Translations under genes and position numbers: made by a program | The notes under the pieces: generated by a model | What the model saw: only the letters and a program-made list of their open reading frames with translations | What the model was told of the DNA's origin: nothing | The model's database searches: none | In this document: positions 52,457-62,083 of the stretch, in pieces | How the letters are laid out: each line of letters starts with the position of its first letter | How positions within the stretch are numbered: the stretch's first letter is position 1 | From: CAVZYN01 sp963779515 | GTDB taxonomy: Bacteria; Pseudomonadota; Alphaproteobacteria; Rhizobiales; Hyphomicrobiaceae | Reading direction: 5' to 3' | Length of the DNA: 64,000 nucleotides | Assembly (NCBI GenBank): GCA_963779515.1 | Contig: CAVZYN010000001.1 | Span: 930,001 to 994,000 of the forward strand

Positions 52457-53691
52457 TACTTCTTTGCGCCCGCGTCAGCCGGCAATGTCCCGGTGGTTAC
52501 GTCGCCGCCCTCGGCCTTGGCGAGATCCTCGCGTGCCGCCTTCAGGCGCTGGCCGGTCCGCGCCCACTCCATGTGGATGTTCGAGCTGTCCCGCTGCAGC
52601 TTCTGGCGCTGCTCGGGCGTCGATGCGCGCGCCTGATCCATCTGCGCGTCCATCATCCGCTTCTGCAAACTCCTGTTGAGTTCATCGAGGTTGCGCACCT
52701 GATTGCGCAAATCCGCGATGCGGATCGCCTCGGCTTGATCGACCGCGCTGGGCCGGCTCTTCAACTCCGCCTCGAGCGCCCGCATGCGCTCCTGCAACGC
52801 GGCGGTGGCGTCTGGGTTGGGAACCGCCGGCGGCGTGGTCGCGACCGCCCCGCCCGCACTCGTCTTGAAGAAGAAATCGCCCGTCAGCGACGAATGATCC
52901 CACGGCACCTGCTTACCCTGCGTCGCGCTCAGGACTTCCTTCCGCGTTTCGTTCATGACGCCATTCAAGCTGATCCCATCACGGGTGATATTTTTCACCA
53001 GCGCCGTCGTGAACGGCGAGTTGCGCCCCTGCCCGTCGAGCGCGACATTACCTGGCTGCGTCGAATACGAAATGAACGTGCCGACGCCCGTCTGGATCTG
53101 CGCCAACCCCGCGCCCAGCGCCGCCGACCGCGTCCCCATCGTGCGCGCAAGATTGCGCGACAGCGGATTGTCGCGGCAGGCATCGAGGAACACGATGTTG
53201 GTCTTGTTGTCGCGATCGAGTTCCATCTGCCGCAGAATGAAATCGACTTTTGTCGCCTCGAACTCCAGATCGCGCTCGGATTCGAGCCGGGCGTCGATCG
53301 GGATCAGATAATTCTGCCCCGACACCTGCAGCCCATGCCCCGCATAGAAAAACAGCGCGACGTCGGCGCTGCCGAGCGCACGTGCAAAATCGCGGGTCTT
53401 GAGATCGAGCGCGCGTTTGTCGAGATCAATCCCCTCGATCACCGTGAAGCCGAGATCCTTCAACGCCGCCGCCATGTCGCGCGCATCGTTGGTGGGATTG
53501 GTGAGCGCCGCGGTGTTCTGATAGGCGCTGTTGCCGACGACAAACGCGACGCGCTTGCCTTGAGCTGCAACCGTCTGCTGCGGCATCACCGTCTGCTGCG
53601 GCGGTGCCTTGGCCGGCTGCGCGGCATCGGCGGTACTCATCGCGCCCGCGAAACATCCGGCGGCGATGATGCTGCACATCCTGCGGCGCAT
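52456..53691 (-). CDS. Exported caspase-family (peptidase C14) protein
   Basis: The 411-residue protein starts MRRRMCSIIAAGCFAGAMST, a signal peptide. The caspase fold follows: GKRVAFVVGNSAYQN (first strand), FFYAGHGLQV with His119 and IVFLDACRDNP with Cys172, the catalytic dyad. A long helical, coiled-coil-like C-terminus (ALQERMRALEAELKSR, LRNQVRNLDELNRSLQKR) ends in a Gly/Lys tail. Bacterial metacaspase-like peptidases of this type are mostly uncharacterised, and some work in stress or cell-death-like systems. The dyad is intact, so it is probably active in the periplasm. No regulator or substrate gene is adjacent. Confidence 0.9.
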   Translation of the reverse strand: MRRRMCSIIAAGCFAGAMSTADAAQPAKAPPQQTVMPQQTVAAQGKRVAFVVGNSAYQNTAALTNPTNDARDMAAALKDLGFTVIEGIDLDKRALDLKTRDFARALGSADVALFFYAGHGLQVSGQNYLIPIDARLESERDLEFEATKVDFILRQMELDRDNKTNIVFLDACRDNPLSRNLARTMGTRSAALGAGLAQIQTGVGTFISYSTQPGNVALDGQGRNSPFTTALVKNITRDGISLNGVMNETRKEVLSATQGKQVPWDHSSLTGDFFFKTSAGGAVATTPPAVPNPDATAALQERMRALEAELKSRPSAVDQAEAIRIADLRNQVRNLDELNRSLQKRMMDAQMDQARASTPEQRQKLQRDSSNIHMEWARTGQRLKAAREDLAKAEGGDVTTGTLPADAGAKK

Positions 53692-53794
53692 GACTCACAC
53701 TCCCAACTTCGTTTGGCTGCGGAACACTATTGGGACCGAATGTGTCAATGCAAGCATCAAGCGTGCTGGTTTCCTCCGGCATGTGCTTGCCGCG

Positions 53795-54970
53795 CTACGC
53801 CGGGACGGGCCGGGACCGCTGCGCCGCGACCTGTGCTCGAAACAGCCATAACAACAACGGGCAGAGCACGAAGCATGCAACCCCGAGATCGAGCGCCGCC
53901 CGCGCCGTTCCCGCCAACGCTGCCACCGCGCCGCCGATCATCGGCCCAAGTCCATTGCCAATATAAAAGATCGTGAAGTACACGCCCATCCCGAACGCCC
54001 GCGTCGCCGGCGTCAGCACGCGCGAGGGCAGCGCCAGGATCGGACCCGCCGCCAGCCCGAACGCGGCGCCGACCGCCGCAAGCATCGCCGTGGACTGCGG
54101 CAGCCGCACCATCAACGTCAGTGCCAGCGCCGTCGCCAGACAACTCACGACCAGCACCGCATCATTGCGCCCCGAGCGGTCCGCGATGATGCCGCCGAAC
54201 GGGATCGACACGATCGCCGCCCACAGCACGATACTGGTGAAGGACCCTGCCGCGACGACGCTCGCGCCGCTCTGCGCAAACGCCAACGGTGCAAACGAAA
54301 AGATCATCGAGAACCCGACATTGTAGAGCGCCCAGATCAGCGCCGCTGTCACCAGCGCGCCGAGCGTCCCGCCCGTGAGCCGTTCTCCAACCGCAGCTGT
54401 CCCACCCGTCGCCGCGGGTGGTGGCCGATAGAGCAGCCCCAACAGCAGCAACCCCAGCCCCGCATAACCCGCCGCCAGCAGATGCGTACTTGCCAATCCC
54501 GCGATGTCAGCCACCCCCGGCATCACCAGCAGCGCCACTGCGATCCCCGCCGGCCACGCGTTTGCAAAAATCCCCATCGCCGTCGCGATCTCACGGCCCT
54601 GGAACCACGCCTGCGCCATCGACGACATCAGCACATTCAACAACACGCCGCCCGTGCCACACAGCAACCGCCCGGCGATCTGGCCCGGCCACGTCGCCGA
54701 CCACGCCATCATGGCGCCGCCCGCCATCATCAGCGCGAGGCCCACGAGCACGATGTTTCTTTCGCCGAAGCGGCGGCCAAGGGCGCCACCCGGCAGCGCG
54801 ATCGCAACACCCGGCAACAGATAGAGCCCGATCAGCACGCCGACATCGGCGACACCGACGGCAAACCGGCTGGCGATCAGTGGCGCCGTCGCCGCCACGA
54901 TCTGGAATTGAAATCCCATCGCGAACCGCACGACGAACAACAGCGCAAGGATCGCCCAGCGATTGCTCAT
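53795..54970 (-). CDS. MFS transporter
   Basis: The 391-residue membrane protein starts MSNRWAILALLFVVRFAMGF and has about twelve apolar helices. GALGRRFGERNIVLVGLAL matches the cytoplasmic loop 2-3 motif of the major facilitator superfamily (G-x3-R-x-G-R), and GIIADRSGRNDAVLV is its second-half equivalent. It resembles CynX/NarK-like or multidrug members, but its substrate is open. The longer reading to 55075 runs through a poor N-terminus. It is divergent from the next MFS gene. Confidence 0.85.
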   Translation of the reverse strand: MSNRWAILALLFVVRFAMGFQFQIVAATAPLIASRFAVGVADVGVLIGLYLLPGVAIALPGGALGRRFGERNIVLVGLALMMAGGAMMAWSATWPGQIAGRLLCGTGGVLLNVLMSSMAQAWFQGREIATAMGIFANAWPAGIAVALLVMPGVADIAGLASTHLLAAGYAGLGLLLLGLLYRPPPAATGGTAAVGERLTGGTLGALVTAALIWALYNVGFSMIFSFAPLAFAQSGASVVAAGSFTSIVLWAAIVSIPFGGIIADRSGRNDAVLVVSCLATALALTLMVRLPQSTAMLAAVGAAFGLAAGPILALPSRVLTPATRAFGMGVYFTIFYIGNGLGPMIGGAVAALAGTARAALDLGVACFVLCPLLLWLFRAQVAAQRSRPVPA

Positions 54971-55162
54971 TCGATATCCCTGCCCCGTGCCGCCATACAA
55001 AATTGATCCGCAGCTAATCATCCGTCGTCGGCTTCTCCCAGTCCTTTTTCGCCCAGGCGCGTTCAGCGCTGCCATGCCCCCCCCGTGCTACCGGCGCGCA
55101 GCGGAACTCGTGCCAATCTCGTGTCGAACCGGCCAGCACCGGTCGCGCGACGCGGGGGACAT

Positions 55163-56377
55163 GTGACGTCGAGGGCTCAGGCGATCCGCGAAGTCATCGC
55201 GAACGGCAACTTCCGGCGCTTGTGGATGGCGGGCGGTCTCGCCGGCGGCGCGCGCTGGTGCGAGCTCGTGGCGCTGGGGATCTTTGCCTACGATGTCACG
55301 GGCTCACCCACGCTTGTGGCGTTGCTCGGCGTCGCGCGTATTGCACCGTTTGCCCTCCTCGGCGTGACGATGGGCGCCATCGCCGATCAGACGGATCAGC
55401 GCAAACTCGTGATTGCGAGCTTCTCGCTCGTGCTCGTCACCGGCCTCGTCATGACGGGCCTGGCGCTGGCGGGTGCGGCGACCTACACCGCCGCCTTCGT
55501 CGCGGCAATCATCTCCGGCGTGTTCTGGGTGACCGATATGCCGTTCCGGCGCAAGCCCATGGTCGCCTCCCTCGACCAGCAACATGTGCCTGCCGCATTG
55601 AGCCTCGACGTCACCACCAGCAATGCCATGCGCACCCTCGGGCCCCTGGCTGGCGGCGTCATTTATCAGGTCGCGGGCCTCGCCGGTGCCTACGCCCTCG
55701 CGACGCTGATCTACGCCGTGTGTCTCGCGCTCGCCGTCGGCACCAGCGCGTCTCCCCGCGCGCCCTCCAGCGGCAAGGCCTCGCGTGCCTCCGCGATCGG
55801 CTATCTGTTGCCGCCGCCCGAACTCCTGCGCAACCGCCGCTTCCTGATCATCATCGGCGTCACGTTGGTCTACAATCTGTGGTGTTTTCCGCTCATCGGC
55901 ATGGTCCCCGTCTTCGCCGCCAAGGACTTCGGCTTCAATGCGGCCTGGGTTGGCATTCTCACCGCGCTCGAAGCCTTGGGCTCCACCATCGGCGCCTTCG
56001 TGCTCGGCTTTGTCCTGACGCAGCGCCGGCTCTTCACCGTCTACTTTCTCGGCACGCTCGCTTTCCTGACGGTGCTGTTGGGGCTCTCGCTCTGGCTCGT
56101 GCCGAACGCCGCCTTCACCGCGTTCGTGCTGCTGGGCTTCGCGAGCTCATGCTTTGCCGCGACGCAATACACGCTCGTCTACACCACCGCGCCGCCCGAA
56201 ATGCGGGGCCGCGCGGCAGGCTTCCTCGCCACCGCCATCGGCATGGGCGTGATCGGCGCGCTCAACGCCGGCTTCCTGTTCGAGCGCTTCCCTTCCGCCA
56301 CGGCCATGTGGATCATGGCCGTCGAAGGCATCCTGTCGCTCGCCGTTCTCGGTCTGCTCTGGCGCCGCGCGCAGTGA
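55163..56377 (+). CDS. MFS transporter
   Basis: The 404-residue membrane protein, starting at the GTG of VTSRAQAIREVIANGNFRRL, has twelve helices. It contains GAIADQTDQRKLVIASFSLV in the loop 2-3 position. Its pattern fits the enterobactin-exporter-like MFS subgroup (EntS or MFS_3), with RNRRFLIIIGVTLVYNLWCF opening the second half. The sequence gives no direct clue to its substrate. A GGGGG lies about seven bases before the start. It is divergent from the first MFS gene, and the two could share a regulator, but no operator is visible. Confidence 0.85.
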   Translation: MTSRAQAIREVIANGNFRRLWMAGGLAGGARWCELVALGIFAYDVTGSPTLVALLGVARIAPFALLGVTMGAIADQTDQRKLVIASFSLVLVTGLVMTGLALAGAATYTAAFVAAIISGVFWVTDMPFRRKPMVASLDQQHVPAALSLDVTTSNAMRTLGPLAGGVIYQVAGLAGAYALATLIYAVCLALAVGTSASPRAPSSGKASRASAIGYLLPPPELLRNRRFLIIIGVTLVYNLWCFPLIGMVPVFAAKDFGFNAAWVGILTALEALGSTIGAFVLGFVLTQRRLFTVYFLGTLAFLTVLLGLSLWLVPNAAFTAFVLLGFASSCFAATQYTLVYTTAPPEMRGRAAGFLATAIGMGVIGALNAGFLFERFPSATAMWIMAVEGILSLAVLGLLWRRAQ

Positions 56378-56398
56378 ACCGGCCCCGCATCTGAGGTC

Positions 56399-56445
56399 CG
56401 TAGGGTGCAATAGGCCACTTGGCCGTATTGCACCGCCGGAGGTCG
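56399..56445 (+). repeat. Dispersed repeat, family E, second copy
   Basis: It reads cgtagggtgcaataggccac then ttggccgtattgcacc, a shorter form of the unit at 52347-52456. Confidence 0.6.
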
Positions 56446-56508
56446 TGACGGCGCAATACGCTCACGCCGTTGTCCTGACCGCCGCGCCTTCACGGCCGTG
56501 AAATTGGC

Positions 56509-56543
56509 AACAAAAAAAAGGGGCCGCTTTCGCGACCCCTTTT
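56509..56543 (-). terminator. Rho-independent terminator
   Basis: Stem GGGGTCGCG/CGCGGCCCC-like (bases 56520-56539) with an A-rich loop and eight T on the minus strand. It ends the gene at 56558-57811. Confidence 0.85.
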
Positions 56544-56557
56544 CAGTGCCTATTGAG

Positions 56558-57811
56558 TTAGGCGACCTGAGCAATTCGTTCAGGACTTCGTCGATCCTCC
56601 TCAAGCTCGTCTGTTCGTCCAGCTCGAAGATTGATGCCGATGTACCTGACGCGACCTGCGATCTTTGCTTTTTGTACGCCCAACTCACCAAACTCACGTC
56701 CAAATGTCGGCAGTGCGAGAGGCTCTTTGCTTTGCTCCTCACACCACGCACAGTAGTCTTCGTAGAGAGTGGTAGCTGTGAGGCTTGAGCCCTCAGAGCT
56801 ATCAATCCTTTCCTTGTGGAACCGCTCCACATCCGTTTCCGGTGCGACCAATCTTGCGACCGGGCGCGGTGCGGGTGCCGCAATCGGCGCCGTGACGTTG
56901 TCGTTGGCGCCGGAGCGCGGACGGACAACAGGTTGCACGGTATCGCCAGCAAGCACGAGCGGCTCTGCATCATCCTTCTCGGCCCGCACTGCGGCATTGC
57001 GCAGTGTCGGAGCAGCGCGATCATAAAGGCGCCACGACGAGAAGGCCACGTACATGCCGAGACCAGAGCCGATCTCGAGCAGGATGGCGACAAAGACGGT
57101 CAGAGTTGTCTGCACGTCTTCCAGTTTTAGGTTCGGGATCAAGAGCCCGAACAACTTCGTCAGCGCCGCGGCTTGCGGATCCGCTTCGGCACCACCGGCT
57201 GTCGCCGACGATTGACCAATGCGTCCGTTGATGTCCGCGATGCGTGCTTCGAGCCTCGAAGCTTCCTTGCCGGAAGCCAGTTCAGCCGTCAGCGTATGGA
57301 ACTGCTGGCAGAAGTCACGGTTGAATTTACCGTTCACTTCCGTGCAGCCCTTGGTCCAAGTCCACGAGCGTTGATTCTTCACGCCGTCGATGTCGCTCTG
57401 GACTGTCGTCGCCGGGCGATGCTTCGGAACCCAGCCGAGCTGGTCCTGGGCACGCTTGAGATCGGCGCGCAGATCCTTGTAGTCAGAAGCGACTTTCGCG
57501 CGCTCGCCGGACGTATCGTTCCGGTTGAGTGCGGCGTGGCCCAGGGCAGAGGTCAGCGAGTAGGCACTGACGACGACCCAAACAATCGCCGAGGCGACCG
57601 CTTGTGACCACATCTTGTTTTTGAGTGCGGCGAAGAAGAAGAATGGCACGAGCGCTTTGAAGCAGTCTGCCGCGGCGGAAGCCGCGCCATAAATCTGCTT
57701 ATCAACCTCGGACACTCCGAGGCTGTATCCAAAGCGCCAGTTCATAGCAGCCGATACTGCAAGCAATACACCGGCTGCTAGGACACCGAGTGCGCCTAGC
57801 ACGTGTCTCAT
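56558..57811 (-). CDS. Membrane protein with a primase-associated-like C-terminal domain
   Basis: The 417-residue protein begins MRHVLGALGVLAAGVLLAVS. Apolar helices follow near residues 1-20, 52-68, 75-95 and 236-260 (TTLTVFVAILLEIGSGLGMY). Between them lies a helical, coiled-coil-like loop (SGERAKVASDYKDLRADLKR). The C-terminus, LYEDYCAWCEEQSKEPLALP and FGREFGELGVQKAKIAGRVRYIGINL, resembles the small winged helix found at the ends of phage/plasmid primases (D5/P4 type). This combination is unusual: a nucleic-acid-binding tail on a membrane protein. No family name can be given. A terminator follows. Confidence 0.7.
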   Translation of the reverse strand: MRHVLGALGVLAAGVLLAVSAAMNWRFGYSLGVSEVDKQIYGAASAAADCFKALVPFFFFAALKNKMWSQAVASAIVWVVVSAYSLTSALGHAALNRNDTSGERAKVASDYKDLRADLKRAQDQLGWVPKHRPATTVQSDIDGVKNQRSWTWTKGCTEVNGKFNRDFCQQFHTLTAELASGKEASRLEARIADINGRIGQSSATAGGAEADPQAAALTKLFGLLIPNLKLEDVQTTLTVFVAILLEIGSGLGMYVAFSSWRLYDRAAPTLRNAAVRAEKDDAEPLVLAGDTVQPVVRPRSGANDNVTAPIAAPAPRPVARLVAPETDVERFHKERIDSSEGSSLTATTLYEDYCAWCEEQSKEPLALPTFGREFGELGVQKAKIAGRVRYIGINLRAGRTDELEEDRRSPERIAQVA

Positions 57812-58679
57812 CGGGTAAGAACCCCCATCGTTAGGGGCCAGGTAACGCGGGCACCACTGGCCGTTCGTTCGTTGCGTCCCGAGGGGAGCCCAAAGGCTCA
57901 TGCCTGACTGCTCGCAACCGCGAACACATCGGCGCCGTAAGCCCAGATCGAGATCGAAAGCGCGGTCATGGTTCCCAAGCCAGTACCGCAGATCTCATCT
58001 TGCTTGGCGCCTGCCACCATGGGTGACAAAGCCGGAGCGCCGCAGCCTTCACTGCATTATGCACAGAGTACCATCGCCGCTCGATGATCAACTTGTGCAC
58101 AGGGCAATGAGGACCGGACATACACGCGACGCAAGAACAAGCAGACTGCCCCCTCAACGCCGATGGCTATCAGATTCGACCGCTTTTGATAATGGAATCA
58201 GAAACCTATCGAAATGCCCGGGCATTGGCGCCATTTCAGGGTCATCTAAACGACACGCTGCAAACACGATCGCAGGAGTGAGGTGGGCCAAACAAGATCT
58301 CCACCAGCTATCCACTGACGTCCCACATTCTCAACATGTGCCGGCTGGATCCCGAACCACACCCCTAGATGTGGTATTGAACGGCGACACAGGAAACAGG
58401 GTAGCCTAGACCCTCCGTCCGGAACGCCGCCGTGTTGCGGCGCACACTCGAGAGGGTGCGCCGGATCGTCTGCCGAATGGCTTTTCCACACCGTGTGGCC
58501 TCGCCACGTCTGCGATCAATCCTGCGCGACCCTTGCGGTTTGCCCTTTCACTGTGTCGTGCATTAACGATAAAAGACAGAAGATTGGTGGTTGATCCGCC
58601 GTAAGATTGGACGTATCCCACCATTGCTGTCGCCTCTTGGGGAAGACGACGACTGAGTGCGCGTACGAGGAGATTTCCC
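57812..58679. other. 868-base intergenic stretch, no gene seen
   Basis: Between two divergent genes. Reading frames exist but their sequences are low-quality (Arg/Ser-rich, no motifs). GC is lower in the middle. It must hold the promoters of both flanking genes. I find no repeat from the known families here. Confidence 0.5.
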
Positions 58680-59936
58680 ATGAGCAAAATGAGTGGATTT
58701 GTGTTGATCGTCGCAGGCCTTGGTGCTGCGGCTTACGTGACACCCTGGGCTCCTGGGCGTGACGCGGAAAAGCATCTGATTGATGTCGTCAGAATCACCA
58801 CGAACGGCGAGAATACCGCGTCCGTGCGCGAGCCGTTGCCGGCACCGGTGATTGCGCCGACGGCCAAACCTGCGACGCGCCCCGCGGCGGACGAGGCAGC
58901 GCCCTCACGACCGGCAACGACCGTCGCCAGCGCGGCTGAACGTGCACTCCCCTCAACAAGTTCCGCGGTCATTGTGCCGGCTCCTGCCGCGCCTCAACCG
59001 AGAGCCGGTGTGCTGGCACCCGCGTCGTCCGCGACCGTCCTCTCCTCGACCTCGCGCGACGACACCGCAAGCCTGACGGCTGGACGCAAGTCTCGCACCG
59101 CCGACAGCGAGGCGCGCTCGACACTCGCCAGCGACATTCAACGCGAACTGAAACGCGTCGGCTGCTACGAGGGCGACGTGAATGGTGACTGGGGTTCGGC
59201 CACGCGCAAAGCGATGAAGTCGTTCACGGAGCGCGTCAATGCCACGTTGCCGGTCGACGAGCCAGACTACATTCTCCTCACCCTCGTGCAAGGTCAGTCG
59301 ACCCCGGCATGCGGCAAATCTTGCCCCGCCGGCCAAAGCATCGCGAGCGACGGTCGTTGCTTGCCGACTGCGGTGATCGCGCAGGCGCAACGCCGGGCAG
59401 TTCCAAAACCCGCGGCCGCACAAGAGAAAATCGAAAAAGCAAGCAAACCCGCTGTTACGCGCGGCACGGCGGTCGCATCCTGGGAGACCGAGGTTACGCC
59501 GGCGCCGCGCGCGGAACTGCCGAGCGGCCGCATGGCCATCGGCGCCCCGGCGACCTCAACCTTAGAGCCAACCGCCAAGCCGAGCGTAGGTGCATCTGAG
59601 CAGGCCAGCGACAAGTCTAAGCCGAAAGTGCGCGTCGCAGCCGTCAATCCAAAAGCCGACGAAGACGATGAAGAAAAGTCCGCCGCAAAGGCCAAGCCAA
59701 CGCCGCCCTCGGTGCCGAAGGCCGCTAAGGCAGAAGACGAAGACGAAAAGCCGAAGGTGCGATCGGCGCCGGCACCGAGACCAGTTCCGGCTCTCCGCCG
59801 TCCGTCGCCAGCGATTGTCTACGTTGCCCCGCCGCGCCCGGCGCCGGTACGGATTTACGGCAGTATCTCGACTGCGCGTGCGTCCGCATTCAACACACAA
59901 AACCTGTTCGCCCGGCTGGCGCGCGACGGTCGCTGA
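58680..59936 (+). CDS. Peptidoglycan-binding-domain exported protein
   Basis: The 418-residue protein starts MSKMSGFVLIVAGLGAAAYV, an N-terminal anchor or signal. Residues about 30-145 are Ala/Pro/Ser-rich and disordered. A peptidoglycan-binding domain follows: SDIQRELKRVGCYEGDVNGD and WGSATRKAMKSFTERVNATL (residues about 157-196). The rest is again disordered, with PVRIYGSISTARASAF near the end and acidic/Lys repeats (EDEDEKPKVR). Such proteins are common in Rhizobiales with unknown function, probably at the cell wall. A good bidirectional-looking terminator follows. Confidence 0.85.
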   Translation: MSKMSGFVLIVAGLGAAAYVTPWAPGRDAEKHLIDVVRITTNGENTASVREPLPAPVIAPTAKPATRPAADEAAPSRPATTVASAAERALPSTSSAVIVPAPAAPQPRAGVLAPASSATVLSSTSRDDTASLTAGRKSRTADSEARSTLASDIQRELKRVGCYEGDVNGDWGSATRKAMKSFTERVNATLPVDEPDYILLTLVQGQSTPACGKSCPAGQSIASDGRCLPTAVIAQAQRRAVPKPAAAQEKIEKASKPAVTRGTAVASWETEVTPAPRAELPSGRMAIGAPATSTLEPTAKPSVGASEQASDKSKPKVRVAAVNPKADEDDEEKSAAKAKPTPPSVPKAAKAEDEDEKPKVRSAPAPRPVPALRRPSPAIVYVAPPRPAPVRIYGSISTARASAFNTQNLFARLARDGR

Positions 59937-59955
59937 AACCTGAGAACGTAAAATG

Positions 59956-59986
59956 AAAAAGGCTGCGGAAACCGCAGCCTTTTTTT
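59956..59986 (+). terminator. Rho-independent terminator
   Basis: Perfect 8-base stem GGCTGCGG/CCGCAGCC (59961-59979), a 3-base loop and seven T. The A run before it could let it also end the gene on the other strand. Confidence 0.9.
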
Positions 59987-60020
59987 GTTGATGGCATCGT
60001 TGCCGCTTGGCCGCGGGTCG

Positions 60021-60956
60021 TCAGTTGGCAGCGGGGCCGTGCAAGCGCCAAGCGACGGCGTCGTCCGACTGCGGCTGCTGCGATAGCGCCACCGCAAACC
60101 CACGCTGATCGCCGTCAAGGTCCCTGACGTCTGCGGCGGGCGCAGCGAGGAGCACCAAAGCCGATTTCACGCGACCACTGAACCCACTCACCGCCGCCGA
60201 CTGTGGCGCACGCCCGGTCCATCGCGCGATTGCGGCATTGGCTTCCAAGACGCGATTGATGCGCCGGGACGCGGCGCTGCTGCTGCTTGTCAAAACAGCG
60301 ATGTTGAGTGCATCCCGAAACGTGATCTCGTGTGGCGTATGCTGCGGCCACGTCAGCATCTGACCGGCGGCAAGTGTCTCACGCAGCGCCTCGTTGCCGC
60401 CCGGCACATCCGTCGCGTCGCGTCGCAGCGCGCCTAAGCCCCCGTCATTCGCCAGCGCCGGCAGCGAGACGTACGGCGGCCGGCGAGGATAGAGCGTGAC
60501 ATTGGCCCCGCCCTTCACCATCCAGAGCGCGAGATTGCGTCCGCTGACTCCGCGATTGAGCCGGGCATTTCGTCCCGCGACAATGATCACCATCTCACTA
60601 TCGGCATGGTCCGATCCGTTCAGCTGCTGATGCGCCTCCTTCAACCGGTCCAAGATGATATCGAACCGGAGATCATAGCGCTCTGGCTCTCGTATGATGT
60701 GGGCGGATACCCCAGCCCGGACGTCGTCCAGAAGACGATGACCATCCGCGCCGGCAACCAGCTGCGCAACTTCTCGCAACTGAAACGTATCTGTGGTCTG
60801 GCGCGATTGCGGCGATGCCGCCGATACGATGGCAGCAATCGAACGCTCGCTGAAAAGTGAGTCCGCGCCGAGATTGTGCGACGTCCGCCCAATGCCTTGG
60901 CGACCGCCAACAGGAAAGGGCTCAGCGCTGATCGCACTGGGAATGATTTGCCGCAT
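60021..60956 (-). CDS. Hypothetical protein, partly cupin-like
   Basis: The 311-residue protein starts MRQIIPSAISAEPFPVGGRQ. No signal peptide is clear. A segment GGNEALRETLAAGQMLTWPQ then HTPHEITFRDALNIAVLTSS resembles cupin-type strands with a His pair (QHTPH). The middle (IIREPERYDLRFDIILDRLK) looks helical. I do not recognise the family. It is divergent from the KDG kinase gene with a 196-base gap, and convergent with the peptidoglycan-binding gene through the terminator. Confidence 0.6.
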   Translation of the reverse strand: MRQIIPSAISAEPFPVGGRQGIGRTSHNLGADSLFSERSIAAIVSAASPQSRQTTDTFQLREVAQLVAGADGHRLLDDVRAGVSAHIIREPERYDLRFDIILDRLKEAHQQLNGSDHADSEMVIIVAGRNARLNRGVSGRNLALWMVKGGANVTLYPRRPPYVSLPALANDGGLGALRRDATDVPGGNEALRETLAAGQMLTWPQHTPHEITFRDALNIAVLTSSSSAASRRINRVLEANAAIARWTGRAPQSAAVSGFSGRVKSALVLLAAPAADVRDLDGDQRGFAVALSQQPQSDDAVAWRLHGPAAN

Positions 60957-61152
60957 GATCGTTGTTGCCGCTTATTGTACTCGATGTGCCCTGAAGGGAT
61001 TATGCCCTGGACAGACTAGGAACCCCCCGCCGTCTTGAAACGACAGTTAATCGATAGACGGATCACTCAGCACACCCATTCCGTCCGTAACAGGAAAATA
61101 TTGCCGCAACTATGGTTAACACCGGCAACATCTAATCGAGGACAACAGCACG

Positions 61153-62079
61153 ATGCGACAGCAACGCGATGACATCATTGCCATTGGCGAATGCATGGTG
61201 GAACTCGCACGCGGAGATGACGGGCGTTTTACACTCAGTTACGGCGGCGATACGTTTAACACATCCGTCTATCTGGCGCGCGCCGGTCAACACGTGCGGT
61301 ACGCAACACTTCTCGGTGATGATCCCTACAGCGCTGGTATTCGCGCGATTGCCGCCGATGAAATGATCGACGTCACATTAATGGGCACCATCGCCGCGCG
61401 CATGCCCGGGCTTTATCTCATCGAGACGACATCCAAGGGCGAACGCAGCTTCCATTATTGGCGCGAGCGTGCTCCGGCACGCGAACTCTTCACGCGGCCG
61501 CACGGCGATGCCGTCATCGCCGCGATGCTAGCGGCGGGCAGCGTCTATTTCTCTGGGATTACGCTGTCGCTCTACGATGCAGCCGGACACGATGCTCTTG
61601 CGGCAGCGCTGAAATCCGCGAAAGCCAAGGGCGCGACGATCGTGATGGACGGAAACTACCGGCCGCGCGGCTGGCCCGGCACCGCGCGCGCACGTGACGT
61701 CTTTTCACGGTTCTGGACTCTCGCCGACATCGCGCTGCCGACATTCGACGATGAGCACGCACTCTGGGGCGATGCGACCCCCGCCGCCACGATCGAACGT
61801 CTCGCGGCACTCGGCGTTCAAGAGATCGTCGTCAAATGCGGCGGCGACGGCGCGCACGTTTTTGCAAATGGGCGAACAGACCACGTGCCGTGCCCCGCTG
61901 TCGTCACGGCCATTGACACCACGGCCGCCGGCGACAGCTTCAACGCCGCCTATCTCGCCGCCCGCAATGGTGGCGCGTCAGCGACGGATGCAGCGCTATC
62001 AGGCCATAAACTCGCAGCGGTCGTCATTCAGCATCGCGGCGCGATCGTCCCCAAATCAGCGACGGCGGCGGCACTTTGA
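61153..62079 (+). CDS. kdgK: 2-keto-3-deoxygluconate kinase (PfkB family)
   Basis: KdgK phosphorylates 2-keto-3-deoxygluconate to KDPG in the breakdown of sugar acids. The 308-residue protein has the PfkB fold: IAIGECMVELARGDDG, YGGDTFNTSVYLARAG near the start, and the catalytic end DTTAAGDSFNAAYLAARNGG (residues about 256-275) with the Asp of the AAGD motif. The PfkB signature also appears as VMDGNYRPRGWPG. It is convergent with the KDPG aldolase gene five bases away, and the two enzymes act in sequence on KDG and KDPG. The start is the ATG at 61153. Confidence 0.93.
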   Translation: MRQQRDDIIAIGECMVELARGDDGRFTLSYGGDTFNTSVYLARAGQHVRYATLLGDDPYSAGIRAIAADEMIDVTLMGTIAARMPGLYLIETTSKGERSFHYWRERAPARELFTRPHGDAVIAAMLAAGSVYFSGITLSLYDAAGHDALAAALKSAKAKGATIVMDGNYRPRGWPGTARARDVFSRFWTLADIALPTFDDEHALWGDATPAATIERLAALGVQEIVVKCGGDGAHVFANGRTDHVPCPAVVTAIDTTAAGDSFNAAYLAARNGGASATDAALSGHKLAAVVIQHRGAIVPKSATAAAL

Positions 62080-62083
62080 GCGC

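Noticed and set aside
57900..58409. 169-codon frame in the gap before the peptidoglycan-binding gene
   Set aside because: Arg/Ser/Pro-rich with no ribosome-binding site and no motif. I treat the gap as non-coding.
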